Positions 9,628-21,277 of a DNA stretch of 64,000 nt are shown here, in pieces; positions within the stretch are counted from its first letter, which is position 1, and every line of letters starts with the position of its first letter. A model generated the notes under the pieces. The model saw only the letters and a list, made by a program, of their open reading frames with translations. It searched no databases and had not been told where the DNA came from. The stretch comes from Prionace glauca. Lineage: Eukaryota; Chordata; Chondrichthyes; Carcharhiniformes; Carcharhinidae. The DNA is taken from NCBI GenBank assembly GCA_037974335.1, contig CM075760.1, positions 54,430,890 to 54,494,889 on the forward strand, written 5' to 3'. Both the position numbers and the translations under genes were made by a program.

Positions 9628-11087
9628 GTGTGCAGTTTTGGGCGCCGCACATGCGCAAGGATATTTTGGCCCTGGAGGGAGTGCAGAGGAGGTTTACTCG
9701 GCTGATGTGGAGAGTCTGCAGAAGGATCTAGATAGGCTGGGCGAATGGGCCAGGAAATGGCAAATGGAATTTAATGTTGGCAAGTGTGAGGTGGTCCACT
9801 TTGGTAGGAGGAATGGTAGGAAGGACTATTACTTACGGGGCGAAAAACTGCAGCAGGCGACGGTGCAGAGGGACCTCGGGGTCCTTGTGCATGAGTCGCA
9901 AAAACCCAGCTTGCAGGTGCAGCAGGTGGTCAGGAAGGCGAATGGGATGCTGGCCTTCATAGCGAAGGGGATTGAATATAAAAGTAGGGAGGTCTTGCTG
10001 CAGCTGTATAGGGCATTGGTGAGGCCGCAGCTGGAGTACTGTGTGCAGTTTTGGGCGCCGCACCTGCGCAAGGATGTTTTGGCCCTGGAGGGAGTGCAGA
10101 GGAGGTTTACTCGGCTGATACCGGAGTTGAGGGGATTGAGCTATGAGGAGAGGCTGAATAAACTAGGCTTGTACTCGTTAGAGTTTAGAAGAATGAGGGG
10201 AGATCTCATTGAGACGTATAAGATGATGAATGGGATGGATAGGATAGAGGTGGAGAGACTGTTCCCGCTCAAAAAAGACAGTAGGACTAGGGGGCACAGC
10301 CTCAAGATAAAGGGGGGGCGGTTTAGAACAGAGTTGAGGAGGAACTTCTTCACTCAAAGGGTGGTGAATCTCTGGAATTCTCTGCCCGTTGAAGTGGTGG
10401 AGGCTGCCTCGCTAAATATTTTTAAGAAACGGGTTGATGGGTTTTTGATAAGAGAAGGGATTAAGGGTTATGGGGAGAGGGCGGGAAGGTGGAGCTGAGT
10501 CACGACAGATCAGCCATGATCTTATTGAATGGCGGGGCAGGCTCGAAGGGCCAGATGGCCTACTCCTGCTCCTATTTCTTATGTTCTTTATTTCTTATGT
10601 TCTTATACCGGAGTTGAGGGGATTGAGCTATGAGGAGAGGCTGAATAAACTAGGCTTGTACTCGTTAGAGTTTAGAAGAATGAGGGGAGATCTCATTGAG
10701 ACGTATAAGATGATGAATGGGATGGATAGGATAGAGGTGGAGAGACTCTTCCCGCTCAAAAAAGACAGTAGGACTAGGGGGCACAGCCTCAAGATAAAGG
10801 GAGGGGGGCGGTTTAGAACAGAGTTGAGGAGGAACTTCTTCACTCAAAGGGTGGTGAATCTCTGGAATTCTCTGCCCGTTGAAGTGGTGGAGGCTGCCTC
10901 GCTAAATATTTTTAAGAAACGGGTTGATGGGTTTTTGATAAGAGAAGGGATTAAGGGTTATGGGGAGAGGGCGGGAAGGTGGAGCTGAGTCACGACAGAT
11001 CAGCCATGATCTTATTGAATGGCGGGGCAGGCTCGAAGGGCCAGATGGCCTACTCCTGCTCCTATTTCTTATGTTCTTATGTTCTTA
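9628..11087 (+). mobile_element. CR1-type LINE family A copy interrupted by a second copy
   Basis: The outer element starts in the RT C-terminal region (CVQFWAPHMRKD-type sequence), breaks off after CTGAT near 9707 and resumes exactly in register with ACCGGAGTTG near 10612, ending in an octamer tail at about 11087. The intervening block is a separate family A copy. The outer copy is therefore older. Confidence 0.88.
9708..10611 (+). mobile_element. CR1-type LINE family A nested insertion
   Basis: A 5'-truncated copy that begins GTGGAGAGTCTGCAG, downstream of the FADD motif, and ends with its own octamer tail. It is inserted in the same orientation in the outer LINE. Its ORF2 segment is open to the normal end, RVDGFLIREGIKGYGERAGRWS-like, and is nearly identical to the copy at 22.4-25.1 kb, pointing to a fairly recent insertion. 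Confidence 0.9.
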
Positions 11088-11514
11088 AGTCAGGATGGCG
11101 TGTGATTTGGAGGGGAGCTTGCCGGTGATAGCTTTCATATGTGTCTGCTGCCTTTGTTGGGATGTAAAGACAGCGGGTTTGGACTGTGTTTTCTATGGAG
11201 CCTTGGTGAGTTGCTGCAGTGCATGTTGTATATAATACACACAGTGCTGGCACTGCTTGTTCGTGATGGAAGGAGTGGATAGGGTGAAGGAGGGGGCGGG
11301 TAATCTTGTGGGTGGTTTGTGTCAAATTTCGTGAGACTTTACAGGTTTTGGTCATTGGAGAAAGACGGAATCATTCAATTGTGACTGACTTGTGAACGAT
11401 TTCAATGTTTTTCCAACCCTTGGCCCGCAGTCCGCATTGTGCTCAATTGTCACTCCCACTTACTGTGTGAGTGGGTGAGAATGTGTAGAGTGAGTGTGCT
11501 CTTCCAGACTGAAT
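11088..11514. other. No feature recognised
   Basis: Unique-looking intronic DNA between a LINE tail and the start of a CA/CT-rich tract. Nothing coding is supported. Confidence 0.4.
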
Positions 11515-12364
11515 CAGACAGAAAGTGATGACACACATCACACACTCTCACACACATAAATAGACACACACAAGCTCGTATTCTGTCACACACGCACACA
11601 CACATATGCACACTTACTTTCTCTCTCATACGATATCTCTCACAACATTCTCGTTCTCTCACGGTCGATATACATTCTCTCAAGTACAGAAACATACATA
11701 CTCTCACTCTCTTAATCAGTCTTTCATACCTTCGTACACAAAACCACTCACACACACAGTCCCCCACACATTGTCTCGTACACACATACACACACACACA
11801 CACACACAAATGCAGTCTCACACTCTTGCGCACGCACTCTCTTCAACACTCTGTCACAATCTGTTGTCTCACACTTATTCACACACACTCTCTTACAATT
11901 CCTCTTGCGCATGCATCTCTCTCACTCTCTCTCTTTCACACGCACGCATATATTTTTATCTCACTTGCACACACTATCTCGCACCTGTACATTCCTGCTC
12001 TCACATACTCGCTCACAAACAGTCTTCACAAACATAGAGCCATGCACACACTCGAACACACACTCTTACACACAGCCAGTCTCTCACATAAGCCCAGACT
12101 CTCACACACATTCTCTTTCCCTCTCTCTCTCTCACTCACTCACATACACACACACACTCAAACACATTCCTTCTACCACCCACACACATTCCACACATCT
12201 TTCTCACTCACACGCAATCCCATGCAAACTTTCACAGATTATTTTGCTTTTCAGTAGGCACACTGCCCCCTCTTGCAAACGCAGCCCACTGTCATGCACA
12301 TGTGCAAACGCAGTCTATCACACATAGGCACCCTCACACACACATTCATCCTCTCTCTCTCTAT

Positions 12365-12395
<31 letters not shown>
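11515..12395. repeat. CA/CTCACA-rich low-complexity tract
   Basis: About 0.9 kb dominated by CACACA, CTCACA and CTCTCT on the + strand, interrupted but with little other sequence. Several long open frames here (His/Ser/Thr or Val/Cys-rich) come from base composition and are not genes. Confidence 0.9.
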
Positions 12396-12397
<2 letters not shown>

Positions 12398-12600
12398 AGA
12401 ATAGAATTATAGCATCCTACAGTGCAGAAGGAGGCCATTCAGCCCATCGAGTCTGCATCAACACCAATCCCACCAAAGCCCTATCCCCATTACCACATAT
12501 AATTGTCCTAACTATTCCCCCTGAAACTAAGGGACAATTTAGCACGGCCAATCCATCGAACATGCACAACTTTGGATTGTGGAAGGAACCAGGAGCATTT
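12398..12600 (-). mobile_element. tRNA-derived SINE, antisense, partial
   Basis: It contains the marker stretches TACAGTGCAGAAGGAGGCCATT and CATCGAGTCTGCA, then AATTTAGCACGGCCAATCC, read as the tail and body of a common elasmobranch SINE in reverse. The tRNA-like head is missing. Assignment to a V-SINE/HE1-type family is tentative. Confidence 0.75.
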
Positions 12601-12614
12601 GATCGAGGAGCTCG

Positions 12615-12860
12615 ACTAAAACTTAAAGAAATAAGTTTCGTCGGGAAAATCTTCTGTGTTTGGAGGCATATTCAGCACAAAGCAAGATGGTGATGGTTGT
12701 TGGAGGTCAAACATCTAAGCTGAGAAATCACTGCAGGAGTTCGGCAGGGGACTGTTCTGGGACCAACAATCTTCTATTGCTTCATCAATGACACATTCCA
12801 TCCAACATGAGGTCAGAAGTAGGGATTTCCATGTGTTACACCGGACACAAAGACACAATC
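12615..12860 (+). mobile_element. Old LINE reverse transcriptase fragment
   Basis: The stretch near 12730-12800 translates approximately to GVRQGTVLGPTIFYCFINDT, the RT motif that precedes the catalytic YADD/FADD block. It is degenerate and differs from families A and B, resembling L2/Rex-type elements. Confidence 0.6.
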
Positions 12861-13149
12861 AATAAGAAGGGATCTGGCTGAGACTAAGTCCGCCTGTCTC
12901 CCCAATACTGGTGTAAACTTGGTGTTTAATTCCTGTGTGACCCTAGTTTTGCTGGAAGCTTCCCTTCCAGCTCCCTCAGTCTGTCTATTTGTTCACTGAT
13001 CCGTGTTTCTGAAAGAAAGGCCCCGACATTAAAGCAGCTGCCCGGTGATCTACACTGATTCCTGACTTTACACAGCCCTGTTACTGAAAGCTGATCAATG
13101 GAGAGAATCGGGAAAAGATCGATGGAGAGGGAGAGGAGGAGGTGGCTCA

Positions 13150-14880
13150 CTGACTCTCTCACCCTCATCCACACTGACTCACTCACCCTCAATCTCTCAT
13201 CCTCACTCAAACAACTTCACTCACTCACCCTCAATCTCTCATCCTCATTCAAATAACTTCACTCACTCACCCTCACTTACCCACCTTCCCTCACTGACAC
13301 ACTCTCACTCACCTCACCCTCAAACTCTTATCCACACTCAAAGAAGTTCTCTCACTCTCCTGCACTTACCCAGCTTCCCTCGCTGACATACTGTTACTCA
13401 CTAACCCTCATTCACTCATCCCAAATCACTCATCCCCAATCATTCATTTCTACTCACTCATCCCCACTCACTCATTCCTACTCACTCAACTTCACTCACC
13501 TTAACTCATGCTTACAAACTCACCCTAACTCACTCACCCATGCTCACTCATCCACCCTCACTCATCCACCCTCACGCACTCAACCTCAGAAACTCATCGA
13601 TCCTCATTCACCCCGAGTCACTCACCCTCGCACACTCACTCACTGACAATCACTCACTCATATTCGGTCACTCATTCTCATCCATCCTCACTCACTCACC
13701 CAAACTCACTCACGCATCCTCATTCACCTTCACTCGTTCAAACTCAATCACACACCCTGACTCACTCATTGTCACACCCTCACTCAGTCACATTCGCTCC
13801 CTCACCTCTATTCACTCACTGTCACACCGTCATTCGCTCACCCACAGTCAGTCGCTCACATTCACTCACCCTCATACACCCACACTCACTCGCCCTCATT
13901 CACTCACTGTCACACAGCCACCATCACTCATTAAACCTCACTCACGAAAACTCATTCACTGACTACGAGCCTCAGTCAGTCACCAACATTCATACTGACC
14001 GTCACTCACTCATCCCAGTAATCCACCCTCACTCATACAGTCTCAATCAGCCTCGCTCACCCCACTTACCCACCCCATTCACTCAACCTCACTTATTTAC
14101 CCACCCTCACTCATGCAGTCTCACTCACTCACGCTCACTGATCGCACCTACCCATCCTCACTCATCCAGTTTCACTCACACTCACTCACATTCATTCATT
14201 CACTCACTCACTTACCTACCCACCCTCACTCAGCCAGACACCACCCCCACCCCCACACACACACACACTCAAGCTCAATGACCCCTTTCTGTCTCACTTA
14301 CACCACCTCACCCATTCAAACTCACTCAGACTCACGCACCTACATTCACTCACACACCTTCACATACTCACCATCACAACCTCGTGCAGCCTAACTCATA
14401 GATCCTCAATCACTCATCCTCACTCAAACACCTTCCCTCACTAACTCTCACTCACTCACTCATCTACATTCATTCTCCCTCACACACTGTCACACACCAC
14501 CTTCAATGCACGCCCTGACTCAGTCACTCTCTCATCCTCATTTACTCATGCGCATTCACTCCCTCACGCTCATTCACTCATTCTCGCTCACCTACCTCCA
14601 CTAACCTTCACTCACACTATTCTTTTCTTCTCACTCACCCACCATCACTCACATATTCAGCCACCTTCACTCATCCACCCTCTCTCACACACCCTCATTA
14701 ACTCACGCTCTCTCAGCCTCACTCACACTTACCATCAATCATTCTTCCTCGCTCAAAGAACTTCACTTACTCACCCTCATTTATCACCTTCCATCACTCA
14801 CTCGCCACTCATCCACTCTCACTCATTCAGTCTCTCACTCTCACGCACCAACACTCATTCTTTCACTCACACTGACTGAA
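13150..14880. repeat. CTCA-based minisatellite tract
   Basis: About 1.7 kb built from CTCACTCACCCT-like units with many variants. The complementary strand is GAGTGAGTGAGGGTGAG-like. It contains no credible gene despite long open frames. Here the G-rich strand is the template strand of IgM transcription. Confidence 0.92.
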
Positions 14881-14944
14881 TCTGTGTGGGGAGTCTGCAA
14901 CGTGAGAGAAGAAAGATCTGAAGTGGCAGTTTGATGGTTAAATG

Positions 14945-15700
14945 TGGGAGCTGCCCTGGGAGTGCAGAGAGTTGGAGGCAATCGCTGGGGACTCGGAGCC
15001 AGGGGCAATGACAAAGAGTCAGGGGAGAACAGGAGGCGAGGGAAAGGGCAGGGAGCCGGGGTGGGGGGGGGGGCAGAGAGCCAGGGGAAACAGCAGAGAG
15101 CTGGGGGAAGGGCAGGGAGGCGGGAAAAAAAGGCACACCGCCGGGGAACAGGACAGAAAGCCGTGGAAAAGAGGAGAGAGAGGGGAAAGGGCAGGGAGCA
15201 AGGGGAAAGGGCAGAGAAACCGGGGAAAGGGGAGAGAGACCGGGGAAAGGGCAGACAGACCAGGGAAAGGGGAGAGAGCCGAGAGAAAGGGAAGAGAGAT
15301 GGGGGAAAAGGCAGAAAGACCAGGGAAAGGGGAGAGAACCAGGAAAAAGGGCAGAGAGGCACGAAAAAGGGCAGGGAGGCAGGAGAAAGGCCAGAGAGCT
15401 GAGGGAAAGGACAGAGAGCCCAGGGGAAAAGGCAGGAGAGTCAGGGGAAAGGTTAGAGAGCTGGGGGAAGGAGAAAGAAGGTAAGGAGCAGGGGCTGAGG
15501 GCAGAGAGCTGATGGAAAGTGCAGGGAGCTGAGGAAAAGAGCAGAGAGTCGGGGGGAGAGGGCACAGAGCTGGAGGGAAGTGTAGAAAACCAGGTGGAAA
15601 TACAGAGAGCCGGATAAAAGGGAAAAAGAGCCACCACGAAAGACAGAGAGCCAGAGGAAAGGGCAAAGGGCTGGGGGAAATGGGCAGAGAGCGGGTGATG
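14945..15700 (+). repeat. G-rich minisatellite in the J-C intron, switch-like
   Basis: About 750 bp of imperfect units near 20 bp long, of the form GGGGAAAGGGCAGAGAGCC, strongly purine-rich on the + strand, which is the non-template strand of IgM transcription. It includes a run of 11 G near 15060 and at least seven AGCT sites, mostly as GAGCTG or GAGAGCTGGGG (near 14950, 15097, 15397, 15457, 15507, 15527 and 15566). Position, strand skew and AGCT/GAGCTG content recall mammalian switch regions. Switch function is inference. Confidence 0.85.
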
Positions 15701-16015
15701 GGTGGGCGGAGTGAGGGGGTTCAGAATAGAGCTAGCACCACAATCGGCTCATCTGTAATCTCAGTGAATGATGGAGGAGACTTCAGGGCCCAAATGGCCA
15801 ACTCCTGCTATTAATGTCTGATCCTTCAATTAGTTAATGTTGGATTTATTTGAATTTATAATCACATTTAGAGTTTCCTGATCATTCAGTAAGTATTCAT
15901 GCCGGAGGTATTTTTGAAGCAAAGTCACTAATCTCGGTTTTGTGGAGTGAGAGGCAGTGAGTTGGAGAGAGGAAGGGGCACGAATCAGTTTGAACCCAGG
16001 CAATTTCCAAAACTA

Positions 16016-16135
16016 GTGTGGAGATGCCGGAGTGAGGTTGGTGTGGGCACAGTAAGGATTCTCACAACACCAGGTTAAAGTCCAACAGGTTTATTTGGAA
16101 TCACAAGCTGTTGGAGCTCCCTCATCAGGTGAGTG
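16016..16135 (-). repeat. Interspersed repeat (CACAACACCAGGTTAAAGTC type)
   Basis: A stretch with GTGTGGAGATGCCGG near its start, then CAGTAAGGATTCTCACAACACC and AGTCCAACAGGTTTATTTGG. Relatives in the window lie at 60308-60455 and 61508-61765. It is a dispersed vertebrate or shark repeat whose class I cannot name. Confidence 0.7.
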
Positions 16136-16410
16136 GATAGTCTGAACGAAGGGAAAACTTCTTCATCACAAAGTGCTTATGATTGAGAAATAAACAGTGG
16201 TTCATCACACACTGCTGTTGTTGAGAAATAAATATTTGCTGCAATAATGGAGACAATCTTTGCTCTTCTCTGTTAATCCAATTAATGATATGCCATTTTG
16301 ACACTGTCTGAATGTATTTTTCTTCTTCATTTGCTAGAGGTGGAGACAGGGATGTGAGTTTCTTCAGAGATGATTTTTCCGAATTGATAGAAATAACATA
16401 ATCTGAAAAA

Positions 16411-17409
16411 CATAACATAAGAACGTAAGAAATAGGAGCAGGAGTAGACCATCTAGCCCTTCGAGCCTGCCCCGCCATTCAATAAGATCATGGCTGATCT
16501 GTCGTGGCTCAGTTCCACATTCCCGCCCTCTCCCCAAAACCCTTAATCCCCTCACTTATCAAAAACCCATCAACCTGCGTCTTAAAAATATTTAGCGAGA
16601 TAGCCTCCACCACTTCAACGGGCAGAGAATTCCAGAGATTCACCACCTTTTGAGTGAAGAAGTTCCTCCTCAACTCCGTTCTAAACCGCCCCCCCCCCCC
16701 TTTATCTTGAGGCTGTGCCCCCTAGTCCTACTATCCTTTATGAGCGGGAAGAGAGTCTCCATCTCTATCCTATCCATCCCATTCATCACGCCTCAATGAG
16801 CTCTCCCCTCATTCTTCTGAACTCTAACGAGTACAAGCCTAATTTATTCAGCCTCTTCTCATAGCTCAACCCCCTTAACTCCGGCATCAGCCGAGTAAAC
16901 CTCCTCTGCACTCCCTCCAAGGCCAAAAAATCCTTGTGTAAGTACGGCGCCCAAAACTGCACACAGTACTCCAGCTGCGGCCTCACCAATGCCCTATAGA
17001 GCCGCAGCAAGACCTCCCTACTTTTATATTCAATTCCCTTCGCTGTGAAGGCCAGCATCCCATTCGCCTTCCTGACCACCTGCTGCACCTGCAAGCTGGG
17101 TTTTTGCGACTCATGCACAAGGACCCCGAGGTCCCTCTGCACCGTCGCCTGCTGCAGTTTTTCGCCACGTAAGTAATAATCCTTCCTACCATTATTCCTA
17201 CCAAAGTGGACCACCTCACATTTGCCAACGTTAAATTCCATTTGCCATTTCCTGGCCCATTCGCCCAGCCTATTTAGAACATTCTGTAGACCCTCCACAC
17301 CCTCCGCACAATTTGCCGTTCCACCAATCTTGGTGTCATCAGCAAATGTCGACACCCTACACTCGGTTCCCTCCTCCAGATCATCTATATAAATGGTAAA
17401 AAGCTGAGG
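16411..17409 (-). mobile_element. CR1-type LINE family A, antisense 3' copy
   Basis: The copy reads on the - strand from LFTIYIDDLEEGTECRVSTFADDTKIGG to the octamer tail. A run of 12 C at about 16689-16700 marks the G-tract of ORF2, and the frame is broken near there and near 16790, where part of a codon block (ETYKMMNGMDR region) is altered. 5'-truncated before the RT FADD block. Confidence 0.9.
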
Positions 17410-17716
17410 TAGATGTAGGATTAAATCTGGAAATATTAGGGATAAGTTCAAACTTCTAATCAATGTTCGGGATAGAAGCACAGAAAATAGAAGCAGGAGT
17501 GGTCATTTAGCCCTCTGAGCCTACTCCATCATTCACTTTGGTCAGATCTCATCAATATCCTGATCATCCCTATTACCCATATCCCTCATCAGTATCCTGA
17601 TCATACCTAGAACACATATAACACCAAGAGCTATATCTAATAAAGAAACATATTTGTAACAACATGTTTGATGACTTAACAAACACAAACCTGTTCAATC
17701 GGCTTTTCTTTCCCAG

Positions 17717-18016
17717 CGACACCGTCTCCGCCCACTCTCTACGGCCTGGTCTCCCCCTGTCAGCAACACAACTCCGACGGCTCCGTCACCTACGGCTGTT
17801 TGGCGATGGATTACCTTCCAGATGTCGCCAAACTGACCTGGAAGAAAAATGGGCAGCAGATCACCACTGGGTTTAAAACTTATCCGTCAGTGAGAAACAC
17901 GAAGGGGACCTACACACTGAGCAGCCAGTTAACCATCACCGACTCAGCGGGAGAATGCCCCAGAATTGACTGTGAGATTCGACACAGTAACTCAGTCAAG
18001 AGCGTTGAAATGCCAT
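17717..18016 (+). CDS. IgM constant domain CH1 exon
   Basis: This is the first constant Ig domain, which pairs with the light chain. It begins after a TTTCCCAG acceptor and reads [17 protein letters not shown], with the domain cysteine in [13 protein letters not shown], the tryptophan in LTWKKNGQQ and the second cysteine in RIDCEIRHS. The early cysteine in LVSPC is a candidate for the light-chain disulfide. The exon is 300 bp in phase 1-1 and ends at GTAAGT. The sequence is the familiar shark Cmu1 type. An antisense LINE fragment lies in the 972-bp intron that follows. Confidence 0.95.
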
Positions 18017-18164
18017 GTAAGTGTTGTGAAACCTGGGTAAGAGAGGGGCGCTGTGAATGAACTGTATAAGGCATTAGTCATAACTGATTTGTAGCAATTT
18101 GAAAAATGTAAATTGTGCAAAATCCAGGTAAATATCTACTGACTGATAAGTTACTCAGAACGAG

Positions 18165-18870
18165 AGAACCATCGAAATGTTACGGTGCAGAAGGAGACCA
18201 TTTAGACCATCATGTCTGTGCTGTCCAAAAGTGACAACAAAGAAACTAGCCATTCATTTTAAGCCCACTTTCTAGTCCTTGCTTCGTAGCCTTGTCGGTT
18301 AAAGCACTTGAGATACAGATACACACACATTTTAAATGACCATGCCCTCTGGTGATTGAGCCCTCCACCTGGGGAATGAATTATTTCTACCGACGTCCCG
18401 TATAATTTTGTGAACTACAATTACGTCACATCTCAGCCTCCTCCTTTTTTTTCTAAGGAGAACAACTCCTGCCTATTCAATCTCGCCTCATGGCTGCAAT
18501 GTTCAGGCCCTGACAACATTCCTGTAAACCTCATCTCTCTCCAGAGTCATTACGTCATTCCTGCAACGTGATGGCCAGGACTATGCAGAAAACTCCAAAC
18601 GTGGCCTAACTAGTGTGTAATACAGCTCCATCATTACCTCACTGATTCTGTTTTCAATATCTCACACATTGAAGGAATTAATCCAAAATGCTTCCTTGAT
18701 CAACTTGTCCAGTTGCCCTACCATCTAAAAAAAAGTGGACATTCAGTCTTGCATTTCCTCAATCTCTCTCAACCTTCTGTTTTATTGTATTTCCTTGTTC
18801 TGTTTGCCCTCCGCAAATGCATTGCGTGACACTTTTGACAGTTGAATTCTATTCGCCATTTTCCTGCCAG
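18165..18870 (-). mobile_element. Old CR1/L2-like LINE fragment, antisense
   Basis: The sequence matches the general form of an antisense LINE 3' half: GTGCAGAAGGAGACCATTTAGACCAT near one end and an RT-derived block near 18790-18870. It is highly degenerate with no open frame. It fills most of the CH1-CH2 intron. Confidence 0.65.
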
Positions 18871-18988
18871 TTCAACAAAACCATGGACACAATTCTCAAA
18901 TCGGTAGCTCTGGTGCTAAAAAAAATAACTAATTTTATTTGTTGTCAATTGAATTTTCAAATGATGTCTAAACATGTGTTTGTTGAAG

Positions 18989-19294
18989 GTGACATCCCCC
19001 CAACCGTTATCCTCACCGTGAGTTCCAGTGAAGAAGTCACAAGCAGCAAACTTGCAACCATCGTCTGTTCAATCATCGATTTCCAGCCAGGGTCACTGAC
19101 GGTGAAGTGGCTGAAGAATGGGGAACCCGTGGATTCAGGAATTGTCACCTCTCCCCCCTGTGAAGTGAACGGGAACTTCTCGGCCAGCAGTCGGCTGACA
19201 GTCGCCGCCGGGGAATGGTTCAGCAAAGCGGTCTATACCTGCCAGGTCACTCATCAAGGAAACACTCAGAATCTGAACATCAGCTCATCCCAGG
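18989..19294 (+). CDS. IgM constant domain CH2 exon
   Basis: The second constant domain reads [19 protein letters not shown], with cysteine in [14 protein letters not shown], tryptophan in [11 protein letters not shown] and cysteine in [11 protein letters not shown]. The exon is 306 bp. The first two bases, GT, combine with the last T of CH1 to give Cys. The acceptor follows TTGTTGAAG, which is weaker than those of the other exons, so this start could be shifted slightly. It ends at a GTAAGA donor. A further cysteine in SPPCEVNG may make an inter-chain bond. Open reading extends upstream and downstream of these limits but is intronic. Confidence 0.92.
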
Positions 19295-20214
19295 GTAAGA
19301 GACTCAAACAGAGGATACAATATATCATTCCGATGTTCACCAGAATTAGGGATCTATTAAAGTTGGTACAAACCATAAAACAACTTCTAAGCTATGGTCA
19401 TGTAATTTGCTGCATTAGGACAAGGCCTCGTTCAGAATTTCATCAGAAAAGCAATTGTTTGTTATCCCTCCATGAGATGTGTATTCATTTCCCAAACCTG
19501 AGGGCACTTAAGTGTCAACCACGTTGCCGTGAATCTGAAGTCACATGCATGCCAGATAAAGACAGCGGATTTACTTGTTAAAGAGGATTCGTGAACTGGA
19601 AGGGGTTTTACAGCAATGGCTTCATGACAATCATTTCAACTTTTAATTATACATTTTTATAGAATTCAGATTTAAAATTTGCAGTGGTGAGATTCGAGTC
19701 TGTGTCCTCAGAATCTTACACTTGGTTACAAGTCAATTGACAACACCATATGCCACTGCCTCCCCTTGAAAGGGTGCCCCCTTCCATTTTGAAGTAATAC
19801 AGTGAGAGATATGGCCTTGATGTCAGCTTTTTTTCCATCCTACAGCTGGTAAGATTTAGAGAGACAGTGGGGATTGGACTATTTCACAGGTCACAGCACA
19901 GGGGTAAAATTTTGGAAAGTGCATCCACCTTATTTATAAACGAATGGCCAGTACTTTTTATTTATTTCCTGAGTTCAGGGTGGTGTATTTCTTTGGGAAT
20001 AATGCAATTCTGATTCATGAAAATGGTACCGATGCTGAAATGTTTAATACAGGGAGTAAGTTCACAGAACAAGCTGTCTTTTCATCCTCCATGGAAGTTG
20101 AAAGGCTATAGTTAGAAATTGATATATTGAAGAAGACTTTGTCTCCTTCAGGCTGAAGACTGCTGTCCTGCTTCTGAAGGGGAACTCGGGCTCATTTTCA
20201 TTTCTCATTCACAG
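19295..20214. other. CH2-CH3 intron
   Basis: 920 bp of intron with no recognised exon, RNA gene or clear repeat. Confidence 0.7.
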
Positions 20215-20523
20215 ATCCTCCCCTGTGCCTTTATACCACAGTGAAGATACAGCCACCACCAATAGAACAGGTCTTACTGGAGGCGACCGTGACCTTAACC
20301 TGCATCATTTCTCATGCTCCTGATGGAGTTAACGTGTCCTGGATCCGAGACAGGAAATATTTGAAATCAGAGATTGCCGAAAAGCCCGGAGCAGATCCTG
20401 ACAGCGTGATCAGCAAATTAAACATCTCAACACAAGCCTGGCTGAGTGCGGCTGTGTTTGAGTGCGTGGTGAGCCATCAGGATCTCCCAACTCCTTTAAG
20501 AGCATCTATCCACAAGGAAACAG
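20215..20523 (+). CDS. IgM constant domain CH3 exon
   Basis: The third constant domain begins after a TCATTCACAG acceptor and reads [19 protein letters not shown]. The Ig cysteines are in [11 protein letters not shown] and [11 protein letters not shown], and the tryptophan is in [10 protein letters not shown]. Asn-glycosylation sequons are visible in NVS and NIS. The exon is 309 bp in phase 1-1 and ends at GTGAGC. A LINE fragment begins only about 50 bp after this donor, unusually close to a conserved splice site. Confidence 0.94.
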
Positions 20524-20574
20524 GTGAGCTGAGAGACTGAAGCAACAATTGCGGCGTCAAAATGTAGGCAGGGT

Positions 20575-21277
20575 TCTGAGAAATGTGGAGGAACTGAAAG
20601 ATCTTGTGGTTCATATCCCCAGATCTCTAAAGGTTACCACTCAAGTGGATAGAGCCGTGAAGAAGACCTATAGTGTTTTACCGGTTATTTATAGGGAGTT
20701 TGAATTGAAGGCTGTGGGGTTATGCTGCAACTATATCGGATCACATTCGGAATATTGAGTGCAGTTCTGGTAACCTCACTATAAGAAGGATGTGGGAGCA
20801 TTGGAGAGAGTGCAGAGGAGATTTACCAGGATGCTGCCTGGTTTGGAGGGTAGGTCTTTTGAGGAAAGGTTGAGGGAGCTGGGGCTTTTCTCTTTAGAAC
20901 AGAGGAGGATCAAAGGCGACTTAAAAGAGATGTATAAGATGATGAGGGGATAGATAGAGTGGACGTGCAGAGAATATTTCCTCAGGTGGATGCAGCTGTT
21001 ACTAGGGGGCATAAATTTGAGGTTCACGTTGGGAGATATAGGAGGGATGTCCAAGATACATTATTCACTCACAGAGTGGTGGGGTGCAGAATACACTGCC
21101 TGCTGCGATAGTGGAGTCGGACACTTTAGGAAGTTTCAAGCCGTTATTGGATAGGCACATGGAGCACACCAGAATGATAGGGGGTGGGATAGCTTGATCT
21201 TAGGATTGGACATAGTTCGGCACAGCATTGAGGGCCAAAGGGCCTGTACTGTGCTGTACTATTCTATGTTTCTATGT
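20575..21277 (+). mobile_element. CR1-type LINE family B, 3' fragment
   Basis: This is a degenerate ORF2 C-terminal region (YIGSHSEY followed by QFW-like, RLRELGLFSLEQRRIKGDL-like) with the 3' end CTGTACTGTGCTGTACTATTCTATG and a TTCTATG tail. It starts about 50 bp after the CH3 donor. Several frameshifts are present. Confidence 0.8.

Noticed and set aside
11606-12327. Long His/Ser/Thr-rich open frames
   Set aside because: They follow a CACACA/CTCACA low-complexity tract in several frames at once; composition alone keeps them open.
13540-14394. Open frames of 90-170 codons in the CTCA tract, and the idea of a CRISPR-like array
   Set aside because: Units are short variants of CTCACTCACCCT without unique spacers, and the host is a vertebrate. 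The frames are repeat-derived.
14841-15666. Pro/Ser/Leu-rich and Gly/Arg/Glu-rich frames up to 256 codons
   Set aside because: They are open on both strands because of the purine-rich minisatellite; no start context, splice pattern or family match.
18817-18988. Open frame running into CH2 from upstream
   Set aside because: It crosses an antisense LINE remnant and intron DNA; the exon start is fixed by phase with CH1.
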